This document shows positions 1 to 7,548 of a stretch of DNA of 11,136 nucleotides, in pieces (within the stretch, counting starts at the first letter, position 1; every line of letters starts with the position of its first letter). The notes beneath the pieces are model-generated. The model saw only the letters and a program-made list of their open reading frames with translations, made no database searches and was not told the DNA's origin. The stretch comes from Myxococcales bacterium (GTDB lineage: Bacteria; Myxococcota; UBA796; SXON01): contig SHYX01000082.1 in NCBI GenBank assembly GCA_009692585.1, positions 1 to 11,136 of the forward strand. Reading direction: 5' to 3'. The position numbers and the translations under genes are program-made.

Positions 1-57
1 GGCAGCGCAGAGGACGGAAACGAGGATCGCCGTGAGCGTGCTCAACCGGATGACCAT
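1..57 (-). CDS. 5' end of a probable secreted protein or lipoprotein (runs off left edge)
   Basis: Only the first 19 codons are in the window. They run from an ATG at 57 leftwards to base 1 with no stop. The peptide MVIRLSTLTAILVSVLCAA has the layout of a bacterial export signal: a short N-terminus with one Arg, a hydrophobic core, then a Cys-Ala-Ala stretch that could be a signal-peptidase I site or a lipobox-like site. It lies 95 bp downstream of the FHA regulator stop, in the same orientation, so it may be the last visible gene of that cluster or have its own promoter. No strong Shine-Dalgarno sequence precedes the ATG. The mature protein is outside the window, so its function cannot be judged. 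The call rests on the signal-like composition alone. Confidence 0.42.
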   Translation of the reverse strand, partial: MVIRLSTLTAILVSVLCAA

Positions 58-135
58 GCTCGGGACGCCGCGCTCAGTGGCGGTGGTCCCATGAACCGGG
101 TCCGCAGGGTCCAGATCCGGCCCGCCGTCGAGCCA

Positions 136-151
136 TGCAACAACGCCCCCC
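136..151 (-). promoter_or_regulatory. Weak -24/-12 (sigma54-like) promoter candidate
   Basis: Read on the minus strand, a GG and a GC dinucleotide are separated by ten bases, and the -12 side reads TTGCA. This is the spacing of sigma54 promoters. The -24 side is a run of G rather than TGGCAC, so the match is poor there. It sits just after the stop of the FHA-AAA+ regulator and upstream of the signal-peptide gene at 57. The location is suggestive, but a chance match in G-rich DNA is quite possible. Confidence 0.18.
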
Positions 152-152
152 C

Positions 153-1982
153 TCACCGTCCGTAGACGTCCACCGCGTGTTCGATCATCAGCTGGTCCAG
201 GCGCACCAGGTCCACCCTCAACATTGCCGCGGCGCGGGAGCGATGGCCGCGAGTCCGCTGTAGCGCCCGGACGACGACGTGGTGTTCAGCCTTCCGCAGG
301 GTCTCCGCCGTGGCCGACTGGTGATGGCCCGGACCCGTGGGCAAGGCCGCCAGGACGGACTGGACCTCAGCCAGCTCCACTTGATCCCCGGGGGCGCCGA
401 TGAGGCAACGTTCGACCACGAGTCTCAGCTCGGCGACGTTGCCTGGCCACTCGTGGCTCTCCAGGATCCCGACCGCCTCCGGCGCCACCCCACGCAGCTT
501 CTGGCCGTGGTCCAGGTTCCAGGCGGAGACGAAGCGACGGACCAGGGTGTCGATGTCCGCCAGCCGACGCCGCAGCGGGGGCAGTTCCAGGCTCTGCATC
601 GCGAGTTTGTCCAGGAGGTCGGCCCGGAAGGTGCCATCCTTGACCATCTGCTTGAGGTCCCTGGCCGTCGCCGCGAGGGCGCGAACGTCCACCCGCACCG
701 GTCGAGTCCCGGCGAGTCGGTAGAACCGCCCCTCCTGGAGCATTCGCAGGATCTTGACCTGCAACGCCGTCGGCAGCTCACCGACCTCGTCCAGCAGCAG
801 GGTCCCTCCGTCGGCTTCTTCTACCAGGCCAGTCTTCAGCTCGTCCGCGCCGGGGAAGGCACCCTTCTCATGCCCAAAGAGCACACTCTCGCCGGTCGCA
901 TCGGGCAACGCGGCGCAGTCCACCCTCACGAAGGGGCCGGGGGCACGAGGGCTCTGTCGGTGGAGGTAACGCGCGAAGTATGTCCTCCCGGTGCCGGGCT
1001 CCCCCAGGATCAGCGCAGGCCCCCCCGCATCGGAGAGGGCGCGGCACTGCTCCAGCGCCCGGACCATCGCCGGACTCTGGGCGACGGGCGGTTCGTAGGC
1101 TTCCTCCGAACGCGGCGGCGTGTGATCCCGCGGGTCACCGGAGAGCAGCGGTGCGAACGCCAACGCCACGACGTGGGCGACCAGATCGAGGGGCACACCC
1201 AAGAAGGCGTCCGGCGTGCCAGAGTCGGCGTAGAAGATTCCCCGCAAGCGCCCGCCCCGAGAGATCGGCACCGCGAGGCAAGCCCCCGCCCGTGCGTCGA
1301 TGATGGACCTGCCTCCGCGGACCGCGAGATCGACCGTCCCCTCCGAACTCAATACCGGCACCCGCCGCTCCATCGCTTTGTCGAGCACGGAGGTGAGCAC
1401 CGTGACTCGCCCACGATGGGGGAAGGTGGCGACGGCTTTCATCGCCTCCCCGCCGGTCGGGCTCAATAGCAGGGCTCCGCGTTCCGCACCCAGGCCGCGA
1501 ACGACCGCCTCGACCAGGGCCGCGGGCCGACCCACACCCCGGGGACCGGCGAGCATCTCGGCGACGCCGGAGATCAGCGCCTCGACTCGGAACGCCTCCA
1601 GTCGGCCACCCGCGGGGGCTGGAGGCACATGGGTCGGCGGCGCGGGGGGCGCGAGGACCACGGCGCCGGCCCCTTCGAGATCCCGCAGAATGTCGAGCGT
1701 CGGCTCGAAGAGCAGCAGGTTGTTGCCGACGGCCACCTCATCCCCGGGGGACAGGGTGTGCGGCTCCAGCAGCAGGCGTCCGTTGACCCCGGTGCCGTTA
1801 CTCGACCCTTCGTCGCGTACGCCCCAACGGTTCCCGTCCCGCCAGACGGTGCTGTGCAGGCGGCTGACCTTTTCATCGAGCAGTTGGATCGTACAAGCCG
1901 ACGAACGACCCAGCGTCGTCGTCGGTTGCAGCTCGAAGCGGACGCCGAAGTGGTGACCGTGGGTGACGAGAAGGCCGGGCAA
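153..1982 (-). CDS. FHA-GAF-AAA+ sigma54-type regulator with degenerate catalytic motifs
   Basis: A 609-aa cytoplasmic protein with the layout of a bacterial enhancer-binding protein. An N-terminal FHA domain (about 1-95) has GRSS at 25-28, VSRLH at 39-43 and SSNGT at 60-64, and should read phosphothreonine on a partner. A GAF-like domain follows (about 130-280), then a sigma54-interaction AAA+ domain (about 303-530) and a weak Fis-type helix-turn-helix (about 565-605). Walker B is intact (LLLDE, 395-399). However, Walker A reads GEPGTGRT (327-334) with Arg333 where Lys is expected. The sigma54-contact loop GAFTGA reads GAFPGA (374-379). The second arginine-finger position is Lys459, although Arg453 is kept, and the sensor-II arginine of WPGNVREL is Ala517. 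The start is TTG, preceded by GGAGGA at good spacing. It is 20 bp after the biotin carrier stop, so probably co-transcribed. It may be a non-hydrolysing or altered regulator; the family call is secure, the activity is not. Confidence 0.93.
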   Translation of the reverse strand: MPGLLVTHGHHFGVRFELQPTTTLGRSSACTIQLLDEKVSRLHSTVWRDGNRWGVRDEGSSNGTGVNGRLLLEPHTLSPGDEVAVGNNLLLFEPTLDILRDLEGAGAVVLAPPAPPTHVPPAPAGGRLEAFRVEALISGVAEMLAGPRGVGRPAALVEAVVRGLGAERGALLLSPTGGEAMKAVATFPHRGRVTVLTSVLDKAMERRVPVLSSEGTVDLAVRGGRSIIDARAGACLAVPISRGGRLRGIFYADSGTPDAFLGVPLDLVAHVVALAFAPLLSGDPRDHTPPRSEEAYEPPVAQSPAMVRALEQCRALSDAGGPALILGEPGTGRTYFARYLHRQSPRAPGPFVRVDCAALPDATGESVLFGHEKGAFPGADELKTGLVEEADGGTLLLDEVGELPTALQVKILRMLQEGRFYRLAGTRPVRVDVRALAATARDLKQMVKDGTFRADLLDKLAMQSLELPPLRRRLADIDTLVRRFVSAWNLDHGQKLRGVAPEAVGILESHEWPGNVAELRLVVERCLIGAPGDQVELAEVQSVLAALPTGPGHHQSATAETLRKAEHHVVVRALQRTRGHRSRAAAMLRVDLVRLDQLMIEHAVDVYGR

Positions 1983-2002
1983 ATCTCCTCCGAAAACGAA
2001 TG

Positions 2003-2569
2003 TTACTCCACCCCGCCGACGGCGACACGCAGGAGTGGTTGTCCGTGGGCGACCTCCGCAAGGTCGACGACGAGAATTGCGACGACGCGGCCGTCCTGGC
2101 CCTGCCAGACGACGGGGTGAAAACTCTTCATCACCTCGACCAGGCCGACGACCTGTCCGCGGGTCAGCGACGCGCCAACCTCGATGTACGCTGCCTCCGC
2201 GGGGGTGGGACGGCGGTAGAAGATCCCGTGGATCGGGGCCTTCAGCAGCTCCCCGACCATCGTGCCTTCACCCGGCGACGGAGCAGGCGTTGCGCTGGCG
2301 ACAAGCTCCGTGTGGGCGGTACCGAGGTGGAGCAAGGGGCTGCCGTATTGAACTGCGACCCGCGGCCCAGGAAAGCAGCCCGTGGCGAGGCCCGTGACCC
2401 CTGGAGGCGCGACGACCCGCCAGCGACGCTGAAGGACCTCGATCTGGCCCAGGACGGTACCCTCGCAAACCCACGCGCCGTCAGCGACGGTCGGGTGGAA
2501 AATCCCCAGGCGGGGGCTCAGCAGGCCGCGATCCTCGGCCCGGAACAGGGCGGCGATTCGTTCGGTCAC
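2003..2569 (-). CDS. Biotin carboxyl carrier protein with tandem biotinyl/lipoyl-like domains
   Basis: A 188-aa biotin carrier that should shuttle CO2 as carboxybiotin to the carboxyltransferase encoded just upstream. The C-terminal biotinyl domain (about 105-187) carries the attachment motif EVMKS, with Lys148 as the expected biotinylated residue (AMKM in typical members). The N-terminal half (about 18-84) has the same pattern of glycines and hydrophobics ([31 protein letters not shown]) and looks like a second biotinyl/lipoyl-type fold. It has Leu46-Gln47 where Met-Lys would be, so it cannot be biotinylated. The GTG start was chosen because it overlaps the TGA of the carboxyltransferase (GTGA) and follows GGAGG at proper spacing. 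An in-frame extension to 2650 exists but would lie inside the upstream gene. No biotin carboxylase lies in the window. Confidence 0.88.
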   Translation of the reverse strand: MTERIAALFRAEDRGLLSPRLGIFHPTVADGAWVCEGTVLGQIEVLQRRWRVVAPPGVTGLATGCFPGPRVAVQYGSPLLHLGTAHTELVASATPAPSPGEGTMVGELLKAPIHGIFYRRPTPAEAAYIEVGASLTRGQVVGLVEVMKSFHPVVWQGQDGRVVAILVVDLAEVAHGQPLLRVAVGGVE

Positions 2570-4281
2570 GCCCCCTCCGTGAGGATCCGCAGGTCGTGTA
2601 GCGACCAGATGCGGGGGTTCTTCACCCGGCGCCCCGGGGACTGGTAGCACATCTCCGCCCAGGCTTCGATCCGGCCGCGGAGCTCGTCGAGGAGCACGAT
2701 CTCATCGGTGTCCATCTGGCGCGCCGCGGCGATGGGGTCCATGTCCGCTTCGATGCGCGCCTCCACCGCCTTCATGCCCGCTTGCACCTTCGCCCGCTCC
2801 TCCTCGTTGTCGGCGACGATGCGGAAGTCGTCGTCGAGCTTGGTGTTGTAGGTGCCGATGGCCAGGGTCCGCCCCTCCATCACCGCCAGCCGCGTGACCG
2901 GGGTGCTGAGCTGGAGCACGGGGTCGTAGGGCAGGCCCGCCATCGCGTAGTACCCGGCGCCGGAGGCCTTGCGGAGCAGGACCGTCGCCATCGGGACGCT
3001 GTGGGTCGAGTTGGCGTAGATCAGCGACGACCCGAGGCCCAGCAGGCCCTGGCGCTCCGCTTCGGGGCCGATGTCGAAGCCGCTGACGTCCTGCAACCAG
3101 AGGATGGGCACGCCGTCGTCGTTACACGCGCGGGAGAACGCCGCGAGTTTGCTGATGCCCTGGCGGTAGAGGATGCCCGAGGGCCGGTGCTCCCCCGGTC
3201 TGTCCGGGTCCTCGTGGAGCCCCGAGCTGTTCGCCGCGATGCCGATGTAGAGGCCGCTGACCCGGATGATGCCAGTCACGACGTCGTGTCCCAACTCGGG
3301 CAGGACCTCCCAGAACAACGACGCATCGGCCAGGCGGGCGACGACCTCACGCACGTCGTAGGCGACGCGGTGATCGGCGGGGACCAGGCCACGCAGTTCC
3401 CGCGGATCGAAACGCGGCGGGGCAGCGTCGGCGCCGTAGCGGTAGTAGGGGACCGCGGAGGTTGGGAGGCTCGCGACCTCCCGCCGCATCGCCAACAGGG
3501 CGGTGTCGTCGTCGGGGACGCGAAAGTCGGCGCAGCCGGAGATGCCCACGTGGACGTCGGGCCCGCCGATGCCGTGGCTGGTCATCTTCTGGGCCTTGGC
3601 ACCTTTGATCAGAGCCGCCCCGGCGATGACCATGTAGGCGTCGTCGGTCATGTAGACCTTGTCGCTGATGATCGGCATGTAGCCGCCACCGGCGATGCAG
3701 TCCCCGAACACACAGGCGATTTGGGGCACACCCTCGGCCGAGAGCAGGCTGTTCTTCTTGAAAATGTGGCCCGCGCCACGGGCCCCGGGAAAGGTGTTGG
3801 CCTGTTCGGGCAGGAAGAGGCCGGAGCAGTCCACCAGGTAGAGCACCGGGATCCGCAGGCGGCGGGCCATTTCCTGGGCCCGTTCGATCTTTTCGGGTGA
3901 ACGGGGCCACCATGATCCTGACGCCACGGTGTTGTCGTTGGCGATCACGCAGACCCAGCGGCCGTGGACCCGGGTGAAACAGGTGACCACCCCCGCGCCG
4001 GGACTCGTCTGTTTGCGCTCGCCAAAGGTGAGGCCATGGTTGACGAAGCTGCAGACCGGCAGGACCGGGGCATCGGCGTCCCGCAGCTGATCGATCCGCT
4101 CCCAGGTCGTACGTTTGCCCTTCTTCCAGACCCGCTGGCGCCCCTCGTCCCCCCACCCGTCCCGCACGAGTTCCCGGGCCGCGATCACCGGCACTTCGCG
4201 CGCGGCCATGCCGACGATTGCCCGGCTGAGGGTGGCAGGATCCGGCGCGGAGCCGACGGGAACGAGGAGGACCTTGGCCAT
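2566..4281 (-). CDS. Acyl-CoA carboxyltransferase, glutaconyl-CoA decarboxylase alpha-subunit (GcdA) type
   Basis: A 571-aa carboxyltransferase with two crotonase-fold halves, matching the roughly 570-590 aa of GcdA-type subunits. It moves a carboxyl group between an acyl-CoA and carboxybiotin. The N half includes a degenerate ERID motif, ANDNTVASG and the glycine-rich CIAGGGYMP (about 195-203). The C half includes LYRQG, [19 protein letters not shown] sequence and [14 protein letters not shown] (about 436-449), where the acyl-CoA carbonyl oxyanion is usually held. The pattern from LYRQG through the LLGLG-SLIY stretch closely follows glutaconyl-CoA decarboxylase alpha subunits. Substrate and direction cannot be read from sequence: decarboxylation would need a membrane pump partner, carboxylation a biotin carboxylase, and neither is visible. 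The ATG at 4281 was chosen; the frame stays open to a TTG at 4374, but those residues look non-family and would cover the divergent kinase promoter region. There is no clear ribosome-binding site. The stop overlaps the biotin carrier start. Confidence 0.9.
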   Translation of the reverse strand: MAKVLLVPVGSAPDPATLSRAIVGMAAREVPVIAARELVRDGWGDEGRQRVWKKGKRTTWERIDQLRDADAPVLPVCSFVNHGLTFGERKQTSPGAGVVTCFTRVHGRWVCVIANDNTVASGSWWPRSPEKIERAQEMARRLRIPVLYLVDCSGLFLPEQANTFPGARGAGHIFKKNSLLSAEGVPQIACVFGDCIAGGGYMPIISDKVYMTDDAYMVIAGAALIKGAKAQKMTSHGIGGPDVHVGISGCADFRVPDDDTALLAMRREVASLPTSAVPYYRYGADAAPPRFDPRELRGLVPADHRVAYDVREVVARLADASLFWEVLPELGHDVVTGIIRVSGLYIGIAANSSGLHEDPDRPGEHRPSGILYRQGISKLAAFSRACNDDGVPILWLQDVSGFDIGPEAERQGLLGLGSSLIYANSTHSVPMATVLLRKASGAGYYAMAGLPYDPVLQLSTPVTRLAVMEGRTLAIGTYNTKLDDDFRIVADNEEERAKVQAGMKAVEARIEADMDPIAAARQMDTDEIVLLDELRGRIEAWAEMCYQSPGRRVKNPRIWSLHDLRILTEGA

Positions 4282-4331
4282 GGCGGGGCGCGGAAGCGTA
4301 ACAGCATCGGGCACCGCCGCGCGCACGGCGC

Positions 4332-4358
4332 TTGACGCCCCACCCTGGGCCGTACCAC
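4332..4358 (+). promoter_or_regulatory. Possible sigma70-type promoter of the hybrid kinase gene
   Basis: TTGACG (4332-4337) and TACCAC (4353-4358) lie in the roughly 98-bp gap between the divergent carboxyltransferase and kinase genes. The -35 match is good. The -10 match is weak and the spacer is short at 15 bp. If real, transcription would start near 4365, just ahead of the kinase ATG at 4380. That supports the ATG over the in-frame TTG at 4332. No good promoter was seen for the opposite direction. Confidence 0.25.
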
Positions 4359-4379
4359 GCTGCGATCGTGACAAGCCCG

Positions 4380-6707
4380 ATGAGGAGCAAGCCCCGACCG
4401 GGACGACGTGAGGGACCCGACCGGACCCCCGGCGCGAACCCGGACACCCTCCTTTGGGCTTTCCTCGACGTCTTCATTCCCCCGGTCGTGATCGAGGCCC
4501 GCGGGCCCGCCTACGAACGGGCGCGCCTCGTCGTCGCTTCGGTCGTTCTGATGTTCACGGCGGTCTTGCTGCTCCTGCCGCCCATCCTGATCTTGCAAGG
4601 GATGGACAGCATCACCGTCCGGGCCCTGGGGGTCATGGCAGTGATGTTGTTCGGCAACGCGGCCTTCGTGCGGCTAGGCCACGTCAACGCCGCGGCGATC
4701 CTCATCCCCGTCGAAGTCGTCTTCGCTTTCACGTTGGTGGCAGTCCGACGGGGAGGCCTGGACACGGTGAACCTCCTGGCGTTCCCCGTCGTGCCGCTAC
4801 TGTCGGCCTTCCTCGCGGGGCGCCGCGCGGCGATCATGATGACTGGCCTCATCTCCCTGGTGACGCTGGGGCTGTTCGACCTGACCAACAAGGGGGCAGG
4901 GTTCGTCGAGCCCTACGGCGGCGGAGAACGCCGGGTGATCGTCGCCGTGGGCGTGGTGATCGCCTCGGCGTTCGTGATGGTCATCGCGTCGTTTTACGAT
5001 CATGCCCGGGAGCGTTCGGAAGCCCTGGCATTGCGGCGCCTCCAGGAGTTGCGTGAGACCAACCTGGAGTTGCTCGAAGCGCGGGACGCGGCGTTCGCGG
5101 CCAACCGAGCCAAGAGCGAGTTCCTGGCCCGGATGAGCCACGAGATCCGCACGCCGATGCACGGCGTCCTCGGAATGAACCAGCTCCTGCTCGCCAGCGA
5201 ACTCCGGGCCGATCAGCGCGAGTACGCGGCAGCGATCCGCCAGTCCGCAAAGGCCCTGCTGTCGGTGATCGATGACATCCTCGACTTCAGCAAGCTGGAG
5301 GTCGGCGGCGTCAAGATCCGCGAGGACCGCTTCGACCCGCGCGACGTCGTCGAAGAGGCTGTCGGTCTCGTCGCCCGGCTTGCCCAGGGCAAGGGCTTGG
5401 AGCTGGCCGCCATCGTCACGCCGGAGGTGCCCGGTTGCGTTTTCGGCGACCCGACCCGCGCCCGGCAAGTGCTGGTCAACTTGCTGGGGAACGCGGTGAA
5501 GTACACCGAACGCGGAGAGATCGTCTTGCGGGTCTCCGCCAGGCAAGCCGGCATGGTGCGTTTCGAGGTCAGCGACACCGGAGTCGGTGTGCCCGAGGAG
5601 TTCCAGCACGCCCTCTTTGAAGCGTTCACCCAAGCGGACAGCTTCATCTCCCGTCGGCAGGGTGGGACCGGGCTCGGTCTGGCGATCTCCCGCGAACTCG
5701 TCCGGCTCATGGGTGGGACGATTGAGGCCAACAGTCGGCCTGGCGAGGGGAGCAGGTTCTGGTTCACCCTGCCGCTCAAGGTAGGGGTGTGGGACATCGG
5801 GCACGAAGAACCCGCCGAGATTCCTGTCGGAGTGCGGGTCCTGGTGGTCGATGACCACGCAGCCAGCCGGGAGGCGGCGGTCGTGCCCTTGCGGGCCTGG
5901 GGGGCGAAGGTGCTGGAGGCGAGCCAGGGGGCGGATGCCCTGGACCAGCTACGAGCGGCGGAGAAACGTGGCGAGCCCATCGATCTCGTCCTGCTCGACT
6001 TCCAGATGCCGAAGATGTCCGGCCTCGACGTGATCCGCGTGATGCGGGGGGAGCGGGGACTGCGGACAGTACCGGTCATCCTGGTCACGCCGGTCGGCAC
6101 GAGCATGGACCTCGCCACGCGGGGTGGCGGAGTCGTCGGACGGCTGGGTCGGCCGGTGATCGAGGGGCAATTACGCCGGGCGGTCGCCAGGGCCTTCGGT
6201 GCGGGCCCCGCATCGACGGACTCGACGCCGTCGGTCACCACGTCCAGCACGACGATCCCTCCGGTGGACGTGGGAGATCGGGGCCGGGTGCTGGTCGCCG
6301 AGGACAACGCCGTCGCCCGGACTCTGGCCACCTTGTTGCTCCAGCGTCTGGGTCACGAGGTGGTCGCGGTAGAGAACGGCCGCCTCGCGGTGGATCGGGT
6401 CCTGGCTGAGCGGTTCGACGTCGTGTTGATGGACTGCCAGATGCCCGAGATGGACGGGTACGAAGCCGCGGCGGAGATCCGACGAAGGGAGGCCACCCCG
6501 GGGCGCATCCGAATCGTCGCCGTGACCGCGCACGCTCTTCCCGAGGAGCAACGACGTTGCTTGGAGGCGGGGATGAACGGCTACTTGAGCAAACCCTTCA
6601 TGCCGGCACAGCTCAGCGAAGCGGTGAGTCGGCAGGTTCGAGCGGCGCGGGGAGGGGAGGCGGGGAACGAGGGGGGTCGGAATCCCCGCGCCCCCCGGGA
6701 TTCGTGA
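4380..6707 (+). CDS. Membrane hybrid sensor histidine kinase with two receiver domains
   Basis: A 775-aa inner-membrane sensor kinase. About six hydrophobic helices fill residues 48-206, with no large periplasmic domain. A short coiled-coil linker (about 210-245) leads to a HisKA domain with SHEIRTPM (His254, expected phosphorylation site). The HATPase_c domain has an N box ([13 protein letters not shown]), a G1 box (DTGVGV), an F box (FEAFTQAD) and a G2 box ([10 protein letters not shown]). Receiver 1 has Asp491-Asp492 and phospho-acceptor Asp540 (LLDFQMP), but Arg591 replaces the conserved lysine (RLGRPV). Receiver 2 is complete, with Asp685 (LMDCQMP) and SKPF. No HPt domain is attached, so a separate phosphotransfer protein or response regulator is expected. 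The ATG at 4380 is preferred to the TTG at 4332, which lies in a possible -35 box; no Shine-Dalgarno sequence supports either. The ligand is unknown. A partial copy of the gene's 3' end lies at 9162-9352. Confidence 0.93.
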   Translation: MRSKPRPGRREGPDRTPGANPDTLLWAFLDVFIPPVVIEARGPAYERARLVVASVVLMFTAVLLLLPPILILQGMDSITVRALGVMAVMLFGNAAFVRLGHVNAAAILIPVEVVFAFTLVAVRRGGLDTVNLLAFPVVPLLSAFLAGRRAAIMMTGLISLVTLGLFDLTNKGAGFVEPYGGGERRVIVAVGVVIASAFVMVIASFYDHARERSEALALRRLQELRETNLELLEARDAAFAANRAKSEFLARMSHEIRTPMHGVLGMNQLLLASELRADQREYAAAIRQSAKALLSVIDDILDFSKLEVGGVKIREDRFDPRDVVEEAVGLVARLAQGKGLELAAIVTPEVPGCVFGDPTRARQVLVNLLGNAVKYTERGEIVLRVSARQAGMVRFEVSDTGVGVPEEFQHALFEAFTQADSFISRRQGGTGLGLAISRELVRLMGGTIEANSRPGEGSRFWFTLPLKVGVWDIGHEEPAEIPVGVRVLVVDDHAASREAAVVPLRAWGAKVLEASQGADALDQLRAAEKRGEPIDLVLLDFQMPKMSGLDVIRVMRGERGLRTVPVILVTPVGTSMDLATRGGGVVGRLGRPVIEGQLRRAVARAFGAGPASTDSTPSVTTSSTTIPPVDVGDRGRVLVAEDNAVARTLATLLLQRLGHEVVAVENGRLAVDRVLAERFDVVLMDCQMPEMDGYEAAAEIRRREATPGRIRIVAVTAHALPEEQRRCLEAGMNGYLSKPFMPAQLSEAVSRQVRAARGGEAGNEGGRNPRAPRDS

Positions 6708-6771
6708 TACCTACTCTGGGGGAATCCACCGCGAATCTCTCCCTGGAGCTTGCCGACATGACTCGGGTCTG
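6572..6771 (+). repeat. Direct repeat copy A: kinase 3' end plus downstream flank
   Basis: This copy covers the last codons of the intact hybrid kinase, its TGA (6705-6707) and 64 bp downstream. Copy B lies at 9162-9351. Bases 6724-6771 match 9304-9351 exactly over 48 bp, while the coding part has 18 mismatches in 117 bases by my hand count. The identical block contains GGAG eight bases ahead of an ATG (6758) that opens a short frame starting MTRVCS. The block could therefore be an old gene start or a recombination core. Confidence 0.85.
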
Positions 6772-6777
6772 CTCAAA

Positions 6778-6836
6778 CCTCCGTCGGTGGAGGGGATGGA
6801 ACCGCCAAGGCGGCAGGTAGCGTCGGCAGGGCCGAC
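6778..6836. repeat. Cluster of three short inverted repeats at the island's left junction
   Basis: Three small hairpins follow each other: CCTCC/GGAGG (6778-6782 with 6789-6793), CCGCC-AA-GGCGG (6802-6813) and GTCGGC-AGG-GCCGAC (6822-6836). They lie between copy A and the truncated PglZ-like frame. No T-run follows, so a classical terminator is not shown. In DNA this GC-rich, short palindromes also arise by chance. Confidence 0.35.
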
Positions 6837-6838
6837 TG

Positions 6839-6952
6839 TCACTTGCGCTCGCCGTCTGTCCACAGGACGATGGCGGGGGGGCTGTCGTGAGAGATCGCCT
6901 GTGCCTCTGCCGAGATCAAGCGTTCCGCGAGCGCGTCGAGGAGGGTGCTCAT
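6839..6952 (-). pseudogene. Truncated 5' end of a PglZ-like gene
   Basis: An ATG at 6952 overlaps the stop of the TOPRIM-like gene (ATGA), the spacing of a third operon gene. The 37-aa frame begins MSTLLDALAERLIS and carries PPAIVLWTDGERK, then ends at TGA (6839-6841). The W-x-D-x-E-R pattern after a hydrophobic strand resembles the N-terminus of PglZ-family proteins of BREX systems, where a tryptophan commonly follows that motif. Reading TGG for the TGA, the frame continues QSALPTLPAALA and then loses resemblance, ending at 6773, two bases past copy A. This points to a nonsense change plus loss of the rest of a protein normally several hundred residues or longer. PglZ is an alkaline-phosphatase-fold core protein of BREX. 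The assignment rests on a short N-terminal motif recognised by eye, so it is tentative; that a real gene began here is better supported by the ATGA overlap. Confidence 0.5.
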
Positions 6953-7548
6953 GCGATGGTCGCCTCGGGCAAGACTTCGGCGAGCGCCTTGGCGAGCGCC
7001 TCCAAGCCTGGTTGATGGGTCCGAATGCAGGCGCGCACGGCCGCCATCGCGGCCTTCGCGACTTCGGTGAGCACGAAGTCACGGGCGAGCCTGTCCTTCG
7101 CCTTGGCGCGTCGCATGTCGTCCGACCACTGGCCGGGCGCGCATGTCTCGATCGCGCGAATCAGGCCCTCCAGGTTCGGCTGGAGCAGAAACACCCGGAC
7201 CCTATCCGGCGCATCGGCGGTTGCCCGCACCGCCGCCACGACGTCAGCGTCGGCCGCTGTCGGCAAGAGCCGAGCTTCGCCAGGCTTCGCGTTTTGATTG
7301 ACGTGCTCGATCAGCACGTCGCGATCGGCCAGGACGAACAGCATCCCCGCCCCCGCGATCAGAGAAGCTACGCGCACGTCGGCCAGCACCTTGTCGATGC
7401 CGTTGCGCGGGTTGTCGAACACCGCCTTGCGGAGCCGCCAAGCCTGCCCGTTGATGTCGTCCTCGACCATGCGCAGCAGCAGGTGGTGGAGCGGAAACTC
7501 CTTCCCGATCTTGGAGTCCTCGTACAGCACGGTGGCCAGAGGCGTCAT
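6949..7548 (-). CDS. TOPRIM-like partner protein of the AAA ATPase (putative nuclease)
   Basis: A 199-aa protein without a signal peptide. After a first strand, ATVLYED places Glu10 at the strand end. FVLADRD (71-77) gives Asp75 and Asp77, and FLLQPNLEGLI (120-130) gives Glu127. A Glu followed by a DxD after a hydrophobic strand is the metal-binding plan of TOPRIM nucleases. The later PN-x-E motif is like that of small OLD-associated proteins such as DUF4276 members. Catalysis is inferred, not shown. The start is the ATG at 7548, which overlaps the ATPase stop (ATGA) and has GGAGG upstream. The frame is open further up to 7710, but only as an arginine-rich shadow of the ATPase gene. The tight coupling implies a stoichiometric partner of the ATPase. 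Its stop overlaps the start of the truncated PglZ-like gene in the same way. The exact family name is uncertain. Confidence 0.8.
   Translation of the reverse strand: MTPLATVLYEDSKIGKEFPLHHLLLRMVEDDINGQAWRLRKAVFDNPRNGIDKVLADVRVASLIAGAGMLFVLADRDVLIEHVNQNAKPGEARLLPTAADADVVAAVRATADAPDRVRVFLLQPNLEGLIRAIETCAPGQWSDDMRRAKAKDRLARDFVLTEVAKAAMAAVRACIRTHQPGLEALAKALAEVLPEATIA

Noticed and set aside
279..1469. 396-aa plus-strand open frame
   Set aside because: It lies antisense to the FHA regulator, whose domains are unmistakable. Long antisense frames are common in GC-rich DNA, and its composition (Arg, Gln, Gly-rich, no motif) is that of a shadow.
2570..2650. N-terminal extension of the biotin carrier to 2650
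   Set aside because: It would place 27 residues inside the carboxyltransferase gene. The GTG at 2569 has a good ribosome-binding site and the typical GTGA overlap.
2782..3900. 372-aa plus-strand open frame
   Set aside because: Antisense to the carboxyltransferase; no recognisable domain and a low-complexity Val/Gly/Asp/Arg composition.
3347..4477. 376-aa minus-strand open frame
   Set aside because: Out-of-frame reading of the carboxyltransferase gene, Arg/Pro-rich, and it would also cross the start of the divergent kinase.
4797..6331. Two long minus-strand frames (about 353 and 372 aa)
   Set aside because: Both are antisense to the hybrid kinase, whose motifs are complete on the plus strand.
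6758..6820. Short plus-strand frame starting MTRVCS after the kinase
   Set aside because: Only 20 codons here and 7 in copy B. The conserved start is noted as a property of the 48-bp block, not as a gene.
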